From the NCBI GenBank assembly GCA_959018215.1, contig CAUEKL010000108.1, positions 1-7,400 on the forward strand: DNA of 7,400 nucleotides, given 5' to 3'. A model generated the notes under the pieces. That model was not told where the DNA came from and ran no database searches. It saw only the letters and a list, made by a program, of their open reading frames with translations. This DNA comes from an uncultured Gemmiger sp. (GTDB lineage: Bacteria; Bacillota; Clostridia; Oscillospirales; Ruminococcaceae). The position numbers were made by a program, and so were the translations under genes. Positions 1-4,546 of the stretch are shown here, piece after piece; within the stretch, counting starts at the first letter, position 1; the number at the start of each line of letters is the position of its first letter.

Positions 1-49
1 GCACCCCACTTGTTATTCAGTATACCATACTGTCTAACAAATGGGGTGC
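1..49. repeat. 49-nt interrupted palindrome downstream of the mscS-like gene
   Basis: The arms at 1-15 and 35-49 are inverted copies with one mismatch (position 9 against 41). Inside them, CAGTAT (18-23) and ATACTG (27-32) pair around a 3-nt loop, leaving a 2x2 internal loop (16-17 against 33-34). Read as RNA from the minus strand, the single mismatch becomes a G-U wobble, so that transcript would form an almost continuous 21-bp hairpin. It lies 34 nt past the stop of the minus-strand channel gene, the right place for a terminator. However, any U-tract would lie left of position 1, outside the window. A transcript-end hairpin, a small palindromic repeat element or a protein site are all possible. 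The geometry is seen; the function is inferred. Confidence 0.6.
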
Positions 50-82
50 AGTTCACCGGCCGGGTATTTTTGTTTGCAGAGA

Positions 83-1177
83 TTATTTTTCGGGTGTTTT
101 TTCCAGATAAACACTGGTGGAAGGGAAAGCAAAAGAGCAGCCTTCACTTTCCATCAGGTCCATGATGCGAAGATTCAATCGGTTTTTCATGGCACGGAAA
201 TCCGCCAGGCTCAGCGCGGTAACGTACATGCGCACATCAATGTCAATGCTGGAAGCGCTGAAGCTGGTCAGGCAGACCTGCACGGTTTCCGGCTGTGCTG
301 TGGGCTCTGTCTTGCACAACTCGGTCAGTGCCGCACACAGGGATTCGATCTTCGCACGCGGGGTATCATAGGTGACGCCGATGACAAAATTCCAAAGTCG
401 GCTGTCACGGTCGGTGACGTTCTGGATGTACTCGGCGCTGACCTTGGAGTTCTCCACGGTGATCAGGCAATTGTCGGGGGTACGCAGTTTGGTGGATCGA
501 AAGGAAATTTCTTCTACCGTCCCTTCCAGATTCCCCAGGACGATGTAATCTCCGATGCCGAAAGGCCGTTCCATCACCAGGGTAATGCCCGCAATCAGGT
601 TGGAAAGGGTGGACTGTGCGGCCAGAGAAACCGCAAGGCCTGCTACACCGGCGCCGGCCATCAGCCCGGCCACCGGTACACCGAACAGTTCCAGCATGGC
701 CAGAATCGTGATAACAACCACCAGGGCCCGATAGATCTTTTCAAAAAAGTGGGTCATGGTTTTGTTGCTTTCCAGGTCCAGCTTGTTCTGGGCACTGCGC
801 AGCAGGAGTCCGCACAGGGCCTCGCTGCGCCAGAACCCCAATCCGAGCAGGGCAATGGAAATCGCGCCGAACACCGGACCGGCCAGCAGGGCGGTCTGGC
901 GCGGGGTCAAGGGCAGGGGAAAGGCCAAAACAGCCAGATAGATCAGAAAGGTGCGCAGCAGCAGAACCAGAGAGCCGGAAAAACCATCAAACAAAATACG
1001 CAGCCATTCCGGCATGAAGCGCAGCAGCTTGGAACGGAGGATACGGATCAAGGACCGGTACAGGCGGGTGCCGAATACGGCAGCCAGTGCCAGAGCAGCG
1101 GTCAGAAGGATGCGCAGAATATCGTTGTGCGTGTTGATAAAGCCCATGAACAAGGCCCAGAATTCTTGAACAGCCAT
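83..1177 (-). CDS. MscS-family small-conductance mechanosensitive ion channel
   Basis: A 364-residue inner-membrane protein predicted to open under membrane tension and release ions and solutes on osmotic downshift. Hydrophobic segments lie near residues 20-36, 66-88, 98-116 and 148-166, followed by a Gly/Ala-rich pore helix at 170-190 (GAGVAGLAVSLAAQ) and the family signature NLIAGITLVMERPFGIGD (193-210). A beta domain with LEGTVEEISFRSTKLRT (217-233) and a soluble C-terminal alpha/beta domain follow. Four predicted membrane helices plus the pore helix is more than the three of E. coli MscS. The usual Pro-Asn after the beta domain reads VENS (241-244), so the proline is lost. I chose the ATG at 1177 because AGGAG lies about 11 nt upstream; the open frame runs on to 1342, but that stretch crosses this gene's own promoter and is not protein-like. 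It is transcribed alone, divergently from ribU. Family membership is firm; conductance and ion selectivity cannot be read. Confidence 0.93.
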   Translation of the reverse strand: MAVQEFWALFMGFINTHNDILRILLTAALALAAVFGTRLYRSLIRILRSKLLRFMPEWLRILFDGFSGSLVLLLRTFLIYLAVLAFPLPLTPRQTALLAGPVFGAISIALLGLGFWRSEALCGLLLRSAQNKLDLESNKTMTHFFEKIYRALVVVITILAMLELFGVPVAGLMAGAGVAGLAVSLAAQSTLSNLIAGITLVMERPFGIGDYIVLGNLEGTVEEISFRSTKLRTPDNCLITVENSKVSAEYIQNVTDRDSRLWNFVIGVTYDTPRAKIESLCAALTELCKTEPTAQPETVQVCLTSFSASSIDIDVRMYVTALSLADFRAMKNRLNLRIMDLMESEGCSFAFPSTSVYLEKTPEK

Positions 1178-1250
1178 TTTTTCATTTACTCCTGTACAGA
1201 CCGGAAAACAGGCAATTTCCACCTGTGTACGATCAATTGCGTATGTGGTA

Positions 1251-1279
1251 AGAATACCGTGAATTGCCGCTTGTGTCAA
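1251..1279 (-). promoter_or_regulatory. Sigma-A type promoter of the mscS-like gene
   Basis: On the minus strand a consensus -35 TTGACA (1279-1274) is followed after 17 nt by TATTCT (1256-1251). Transcription would start near 1244, giving a leader of about 67 nt to the ATG at 1177. It is back to back with the ribU promoter; the two -35 boxes are 28 bp apart and do not overlap. Predicted from sequence only. Confidence 0.75.
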
Positions 1280-1307
1280 GGGCGGAACACAGTGCACAAA
1301 AAAGCGC

Positions 1308-1335
1308 TTGCATTCTCTGTAAACTGTGCTATACT
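1308..1335 (+). promoter_or_regulatory. Promoter of the FMN-riboswitch/ribU unit
   Basis: TTGCAT (1308-1313), a 16-nt spacer and TATACT (1330-1335), with the extended -10 dinucleotide TG at 1327-1328. The likely start is an A at 1341 or 1343, only 7-9 nt before the aptamer's P1 helix. The short palindrome AAGCGCTT (1302-1309) touches the -35 box; no regulator can be named for it. Confidence 0.7.
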
Positions 1336-1349
1336 GTTGCACAGAAAGT

Positions 1350-1467
1350 CTGTTTCAGGGCGGGGTGAAATTCCCCACCGGCGGTATAGCCCGCGACCGG
1401 CTGCTTCGGCAGCCGCTGATTCGGTGAGATTCCGAGGCCGACGGTATAGTCCGGATGGAAGAAACGG
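1350..1467 (+). ncRNA. FMN riboswitch (RFN element) aptamer
   Basis: This RNA binds flavin mononucleotide and lowers expression of the riboflavin gene downstream. The conserved RFN blocks are all present in order: AGGGCGGGGTGAAATTCCCC (1357-1376), ACCGGCGGTA (1377-1386), AGCCCGCGA (1388-1396), a variable hairpin closed by CGGCTG/CAGCCG (1398-1415), GATTCGGTGAGATTCCGA (1418-1435), GCCGACGGTATAGTC (1437-1451) and GGATGG (1453-1458). The closing helix P1 is CTGTTTC (1350-1356) with GAAACGG (1461-1467), 7 bp with one G-U. The blocks match the Rfam-type RFN consensus from memory, and the downstream gene is a riboflavin transporter, so the call is firm. Confidence 0.97.
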
Positions 1468-1494
1468 AAGCTCGCTTTATTTGCTTTGCTTTCT

Positions 1495-1529
1495 GTGCCC
1501 TGCTGCATCTTTGCGGCAGGGCACTTTTT
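1495..1529 (+). terminator. Intrinsic terminator of the FMN riboswitch expression platform
   Basis: GTGCCCTGC (1495-1503) pairs perfectly with GCAGGGCAC (1516-1524). Three more pairs (one G-U) extend the stem to 12 bp, closing a 6-nt loop, and TTTTT (1525-1529) follows. It lies 27 nt past the aptamer and 88 nt before the ribU start, so it should end transcription when FMN is bound. Confidence 0.93.
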
Positions 1530-1547
1530 GCTTGGCAGGAAAAACAA

Positions 1548-1610
1548 GCCTCCCGACAGCTGTGGCAACCGGCTTTCACGATTTTGTTAGGGCCGCAACG
1601 GCCGGGAGGT
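1548..1610 (+). promoter_or_regulatory. Potential Shine-Dalgarno-sequestering helix before ribU
   Basis: CCTCCCG (1549-1555) is exactly complementary to CGGGAGG (1603-1609), which contains the ribU Shine-Dalgarno core GGGAGG (1604-1609, 8 nt before the ATG). A G-U pair (1548 with 1610) extends it to 8 bp. A small local hairpin, GGCCG-CAA-CGGCC (1591-1603), sits inside the loop and shares only C1603. If the helix forms, it would block ribosome entry on transcripts that have passed the terminator. Complementarity is seen; a control role is inferred. Confidence 0.5.
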
Positions 1611-1617
1611 ATTTTTT

Positions 1618-2214
1618 ATGAAAACCAAAAATCATATCCGTGAACTCACTGTGACCGCCATGCTTTCGGCCATCGGCTTTGTGCTGATGATGGTGGACTT
1701 CAGCCTGCCTATGTTCATCCCGTTCTTCGTCAAGATGGACATCTCTGAGCTGCCAGCGCTGCTGGCTTCCTTCAGCCTGGGCCCTGTGTACGGTGCGGCT
1801 GTCTGCCTGGTGAAGAATATCCTGGCGGCCATCTTCCACGGCTCTACCGGCGGTATCGGGGAAGTGTGCAACTTCCTGCTGGGGGCTGCGTTTACGGTTA
1901 CCGCGGGCGTGATCTACAAGCATCACAAGAGCCGCAAGATGGCAGCCATCGGCGCTTTGGTGGGGGCTGTGGTCATGGCGCTGATCAGTGTGCCGGTCAA
2001 CTACTTCATCACCTATCCCGTGTATGCCCAGATGTTCGGCGGCATGGACCTGATTCTGGGGGCCTACCAGGAACTGAACCCCAACGCCACCAGCCTGCTG
2101 TTCTGCCTGGTCATGTTCAATCTGCCCTTCACCTTCGTGAAAGGTCTTCTCGATTCGGTTCTCTGCTTCCTGATCTACAAGCCTCTGTCTCCGATCCTGC
2201 ACGGCCGCCGCTGA
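1618..2214 (+). CDS. ribU: Riboflavin ECF transporter substrate-binding S component RibU
   Basis: A 198-residue integral membrane protein that captures riboflavin and works with the shared ECF energizing module (EcfT plus the ATPases EcfA and EcfA'), which is not encoded here. About six hydrophobic segments are visible (near 11-28, 30-37, 48-72, 84-100, 108-130, 158-187). The N-terminal part shows the RibU-typical VKMDISELPALLASFSLGP (38-56), then GAAVCLVKNILAAIFHG (59-75), and a late NLPFTFVKGLLDSVLCFLIY (168-187). The length is normal for the family. The ATG at 1618 has GGGAGG 8 nt upstream. The FMN riboswitch directly ahead makes riboflavin the likely substrate, separating it from S components for other vitamins. 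No convincing intrinsic terminator follows the stop codon, so transcripts may run on into the metK leader. Confidence 0.95.
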   Translation: MKTKNHIRELTVTAMLSAIGFVLMMVDFSLPMFIPFFVKMDISELPALLASFSLGPVYGAAVCLVKNILAAIFHGSTGGIGEVCNFLLGAAFTVTAGVIYKHHKSRKMAAIGALVGAVVMALISVPVNYFITYPVYAQMFGGMDLILGAYQELNPNATSLLFCLVMFNLPFTFVKGLLDSVLCFLIYKPLSPILHGRR

Positions 2215-2237
2215 TTCATTGACGGAATCTCTAAAAA

Positions 2238-2262
2238 AGTTGTCGAAAAATCGTTGACAACT
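2238..2262. repeat. 7-bp inverted repeat over the metK -35 box
   Basis: AGTTGTC (2238-2244) and GACAACT (2256-2262) are perfect inverted copies 11 nt apart, and the right half contains most of the -35 hexamer. The spacing suits a dimeric DNA-binding protein. As RNA it could be a weak hairpin after ribU, but no T-tract follows. No known operator is recognised. Confidence 0.45.
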
Positions 2263-2282
2263 ACCAGGGGTTGTGTTATTAT
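2254..2282 (+). promoter_or_regulatory. Strong promoter of the SAM riboswitch/metK unit
   Basis: Consensus TTGACA (2254-2259), a 17-nt spacer and TATTAT (2277-2282), preceded by an extended -10 TG (2274-2275). Initiation would fall near 2289, giving a leader of about 250 nt. It lies 39 nt past the ribU stop, so metK is its own unit even if ribU transcripts read through. Confidence 0.85.
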
Positions 2283-2307
2283 ACTCCTCGACATCAGAAT
2301 AAGGTGA

Positions 2308-2401
2308 CTTATCAAGAGTGGCTGAGGGAACAGGCCCTGTGAAGCCCGGCAACCTGCGCAGTGCGTAAGGTGCCAATTCCTGCGGGAAACCGGAAGATAA
2401 G
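2308..2401 (+). ncRNA. SAM-I riboswitch (S-box) aptamer
   Basis: This RNA binds S-adenosylmethionine and shuts off metK when SAM is plentiful. P1 is CTTATC (2308-2313) with GATAAG (2396-2401). The P2 kink-turn region holds AAGAGTGGCTGAGGGA (2314-2329), and GGCT (2320-2323) pairs with AGCC (2343-2346). The conserved CCGGCAACC (2346-2354) and AAGGTGCCAATTCC (2367-2380) form P3 and the start of P4, with TTCC (2377-2380) facing GGAA (2392-2395). All S-box blocks are in order, and the gene downstream makes SAM, so the class is certain. Confidence 0.97.
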
Positions 2402-2408
2402 CGTTTGC

Positions 2409-2445
2409 GCGCGTTTCCCGCCGTGTGTGGGAAACGCGCTTTTTT
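2409..2445 (+). terminator. Intrinsic terminator of the SAM riboswitch, with visible antiterminator
   Basis: GCGCGTTTCCC (2409-2419) pairs perfectly with GGGAAACGCGC (2429-2439), an 11-bp stem with a 9-nt loop followed by TTTTTT (2440-2445). The competing antiterminator is also clear: GCGGGAAAC (2382-2390), in the P4 arm of the aptamer, is exactly complementary to GTTTCCCGC (2413-2421). Without SAM that 9-bp helix would hold the left terminator arm and allow read-through to metK. Confidence 0.94.
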
Positions 2446-2540
2446 GTTGCGTTTCCTGCCATGACGGAATGTGCCGCATGGTTTTCGTCAAGTTGCCTTT
2501 CTGACCCGCAATATTTCCCTACAATAGGAGGCAGCTTACT

Positions 2541-3692
2541 ATGTCCAAATTCCTGTTCACGTCCGAATCCGTTACCGAAGGACATCCCGACAAGATCTGT
2601 GATCAGATCTCCGACGCCATCCTGGATGCTATCCTGGCGCAGGACCCCGGCGCCCGCGTGGCCTGCGAAACCACCTGCACCACCGGTCTGGTCCACATCA
2701 TGGGCGAGATCACCACCACCTGCTATGTGGATCTGCCCGGTATTGCCCGCGGTGTCATCAAGGATATCGGCTACGACCGTGCCAAGTACGGCTTTGACTG
2801 CGACACCTGCGGTGTCATGACCAGCATCGACGGCCAGAGCCCGGACATCGCGCTGGGCACCAACGATGAGGTGGCCGGTGCCGGTGACCAGGGCATGATG
2901 TTCGGCTATGCCTGCAATGAGACCCCCGAACTGATGCCGTTGCCCATCTCTCTGGCGCACAAGCTGGCCAAGCGGCTGACCGAGGTGCGCAAGGACGGTA
3001 CCATGGGATACCTGCGTCCGGACGGCAAGAGCCAGGTCACCATCGAGTATGTGGACGGCAAGCCCGCCCGTGTAGACACTGTGGTCATCTCCAGCCAGCA
3101 CAGCCCGGAAGTCAGCCAGGAGCAGCTCCATGCCGACGTGATGGAACATGTGATCAAAGAGACCATTCCTGCCGATCTGCTGGATGAAAACACCAAATAC
3201 TTCATCAACCCCACCGGACGTTTTGTGGTGGGCGGTCCTCAGGGCGACAGCGGCCTGACCGGCCGCAAGATCATTGTGGATACCTACGGCGGCTACGCCC
3301 GCCACGGCGGCGGCGCTTTCAGCGGCAAGGACCCCTCCAAGGTGGACCGCTCCGCTGCCTACGCCGCTCGCTGGGTTGCCAAGAACCTGGTGGCTGCCGG
3401 CCTGGCCGATAAGTGCGAAGTCCAGCTGGCCTACGCCATCGGTGTGGCTGAACCGGTTTCCATCTTTGTAGATACCTTCGGCACCGGTGCAGTAGCCGAC
3501 GAAAAGCTGGAAGCAGCGGTGGAAAAGGTCTTTGACCTGCGCCCTGCGGCAATTATCCGCGATCTGGATCTGCGCAAGCCCATTTACCGCAAACTGGCAG
3601 CCTACGGCCATATGGGCCGGGAGGACCTGGGCGTCAAGTGGGAGAATACCGACCGTGTGGACGCCCTGAAGGCGGCGGTGGCTTCCCTGTAA
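2541..3692 (+). CDS. metK: S-adenosylmethionine synthetase (methionine adenosyltransferase)
   Basis: This cytosolic enzyme joins methionine and ATP to give SAM, phosphate and pyrophosphate; SAM is the main methyl donor. The 383-residue length is standard. Family motifs run throughout: SVTEGHPDKICDQISDAILD (10-29) with the ATP-site His15 and metal-site Asp17, the methionine-loop region ending in GAGDQGMMFGYA (113-124), VVISSQHSPEVS (181-192), the P-loop-like FVVGGPQGDSGLTGRKIIVD (228-247) and the signature GGGAFSGKDPSKVDRSAAY (256-274). The ATG at 2541 follows AGGAGG (2526-2531) at 9 nt. It is single-gene: SAM-I riboswitch upstream and a strong terminator downstream. SAM therefore represses its own synthase. 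No anomaly is seen. Confidence 0.99.
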   Translation: MSKFLFTSESVTEGHPDKICDQISDAILDAILAQDPGARVACETTCTTGLVHIMGEITTTCYVDLPGIARGVIKDIGYDRAKYGFDCDTCGVMTSIDGQSPDIALGTNDEVAGAGDQGMMFGYACNETPELMPLPISLAHKLAKRLTEVRKDGTMGYLRPDGKSQVTIEYVDGKPARVDTVVISSQHSPEVSQEQLHADVMEHVIKETIPADLLDENTKYFINPTGRFVVGGPQGDSGLTGRKIIVDTYGGYARHGGGAFSGKDPSKVDRSAAYAARWVAKNLVAAGLADKCEVQLAYAIGVAEPVSIFVDTFGTGAVADEKLEAAVEKVFDLRPAAIIRDLDLRKPIYRKLAAYGHMGREDLGVKWENTDRVDALKAAVASL

Positions 3693-3711
3693 TCCGGTAA
3701 TTTTATTCAAA

Positions 3712-3778
3712 CTATGCAGGCCCTGTGCCCGGTTTCCGTTTCTGCTGCGGAACGGTCGGCACAGGGCTTTTTGCATAG
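3712..3778 (+). terminator. Intrinsic terminator after metK
   Basis: GCCCTGTGCC (3720-3729) pairs perfectly with GGCACAGGGC (3758-3767), with an inner TTCCG/CGGAA helix (3734-3738 with 3748-3752), followed by TTTTT (3768-3772). Unusually, an outer pair CTATGCA (3712-3718) and TGCATAG (3772-3778) encloses the stem and the T-tract. It starts 19 nt past the metK stop and isolates metK from the acetyltransferase gene. Confidence 0.9.
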
Positions 3779-3788
3779 AGACAAAACC

Positions 3789-3816
3789 TTGCAAAATGAG
3801 AAAACGGATGTATAAT
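3789..3816 (+). promoter_or_regulatory. Promoter of the GNAT acetyltransferase gene
   Basis: TTGCAA (3789-3794), a 16-nt spacer and a perfect TATAAT (3811-3816), just after the metK terminator. The likely start is near 3823, giving a leader of about 48 nt. Confidence 0.75.
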
Positions 3817-3870
3817 TTTACATAGACCCGATTGTATGCCAAACAGATTCAGAAGGGAAGCGCATTGTTT

Positions 3871-4341
3871 ATGAAGATTCGCAGAGCCGAAACTCGCGAT
3901 ATGGACCGTATCAATGACCTGCTCATGCAGGTGGAACTGGTCCATCACGGAATCCGCCCCGACCTGTTCAAGAACGGCGGGCGTAAGTATACCGATGAGG
4001 AATTGGCTGCCATCATTGCGGATGACCAGCGGCCCATCCTGGTGGCCACGGATGAGAATGAGTATCTTCTGGGATACGCTTTCTGCATCTTCAAACAATA
4101 TCTGAACGATAATATTATGACCGACATCAAAACGCTGTATATTGATGATCTGTGTGTGGACGAAGCCTGCCGTGGGCAGCACATCGGCCGGGCCTTGTAT
4201 GAGGCGGTTCTGGCCTATGCCCGGGAACATGGCTGCTACAATGTGACGCTGAACGTCTGGGCCGGCAACGACAAAGCCCAGGGATTCTACGAATCCTGCG
4301 GGTTCAAGCCACAGAAAACCGGCATGGAGATCATCCTGTAA
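3871..4341 (+). CDS. GNAT-family N-acetyltransferase, substrate unknown
   Basis: A 156-residue cytosolic protein expected to move an acetyl group from acetyl-CoA to an amine of a small molecule or protein. It starts with the common MKIRRAETRDMDRINDLL (1-18). The central strand and acetyl-CoA loop are TLYIDDLCVDEACRGQHIGR (88-107), and the C-terminal motif B is NVWAGNDKAQGFYESCGF (128-145). In the usual R/Q-x-x-G-x-G/A pyrophosphate loop the middle glycine is His104 (R101-G-Q-H-I-G106). I chose the ATG at 3871. A purine-rich AAGGGAAG lies at 3853-3860, which spaces better to an in-frame TTG at 3865, so the protein may begin two residues earlier. A longer frame from the TTG at 3832 lacks a ribosome site. 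The gene is monocistronic between its own promoter and terminator, so context gives no hint of substrate. Confidence 0.9.
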   Translation: MKIRRAETRDMDRINDLLMQVELVHHGIRPDLFKNGGRKYTDEELAAIIADDQRPILVATDENEYLLGYAFCIFKQYLNDNIMTDIKTLYIDDLCVDEACRGQHIGRALYEAVLAYAREHGCYNVTLNVWAGNDKAQGFYESCGFKPQKTGMEIIL

Positions 4342-4350
4342 CCTATCGCA

Positions 4351-4393
4351 AACAGCCCCCGCTGTCCCTGACAGGGAAGCGGGGGCTGTTTTG
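4351..4393 (+). terminator. Intrinsic terminator after the acetyltransferase gene
   Basis: AACAGCCCCCGCT (4351-4363) pairs perfectly with AGCGGGGGCTGTT (4378-4390), and an inner TCCCT/AGGGA (4365-4369 with 4373-4377) closes a 3-nt loop, leaving only G4364 bulged. The T-run is short (TTTT, 4389-4392, partly inside the stem), and the A-run on the left arm is only two bases, so termination on the plus strand is likely but may be leaky. Confidence 0.88.
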
Positions 4394-4463
4394 TCATTGC
4401 GGCGCGCGGGCAGTCAACAGTGCGGACGGTTCCTATATATAAAGGAAAGACCTGTCAATGCCA

Positions 4464-4492
4464 TTGCCAAAAAAGAACGAGTTGGCTATAAT
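4464..4492 (+). promoter_or_regulatory. Promoter of the recD2-comF unit
   Basis: TTGCCA (4464-4469), a 17-nt spacer and a perfect TATAAT (4487-4492). Initiation near 4499 gives a leader of about 48 nt. The rest of the gap from 4394 to 4463 holds nothing I can identify apart from an AT-rich patch near 4433-4445. Confidence 0.78.
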
Positions 4493-4546
4493 ATAGAAGT
4501 ATATTGGGTGATTCTGTCCCCAAATTCAGGAAAGGAGGGAACGGCC

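Noticed and set aside
1178..1342. Upstream extension of the channel gene by 55 residues
   Set aside because: It would cover the channel gene's own consensus promoter and the ribU promoter; the ATG at 1177 has the nearest plausible ribosome site.
1591..1603. Small hairpin GGCCG-CAA-CGGCC as a separate terminator
   Set aside because: The stem is only 5 bp and a ribosome binding site follows, not a T-tract; it fits better as part of the ribU leader.
41..1621. Long plus-strand open frame (526 residues) over the channel gene
   Set aside because: It is antisense to a clear MscS gene, runs through the FMN riboswitch and terminator, is rich in Gln/Gly/His without any motif, and has no ribosome site. 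It is a GC-rich shadow.
1576..2376. Minus-strand open frame of 266 residues
   Set aside because: Antisense to ribU and to the SAM riboswitch; the riboswitch strand and conserved transporter motifs settle the coding strand.
2175..3842. Minus-strand open frame of 555 residues
   Set aside because: Antisense to all of metK and both flanking regulatory regions; low-complexity His/Gly/Ala/Val composition typical of a frame opposite a codon-biased gene.
4391..4546. Upstream extension of recD2 by 52 residues
   Set aside because: It begins at the edge of the preceding terminator and crosses a TTGCCA/TATAAT promoter; the ATG at 4547 has an excellent AAAGGAGG site and matches the family's N-terminus.
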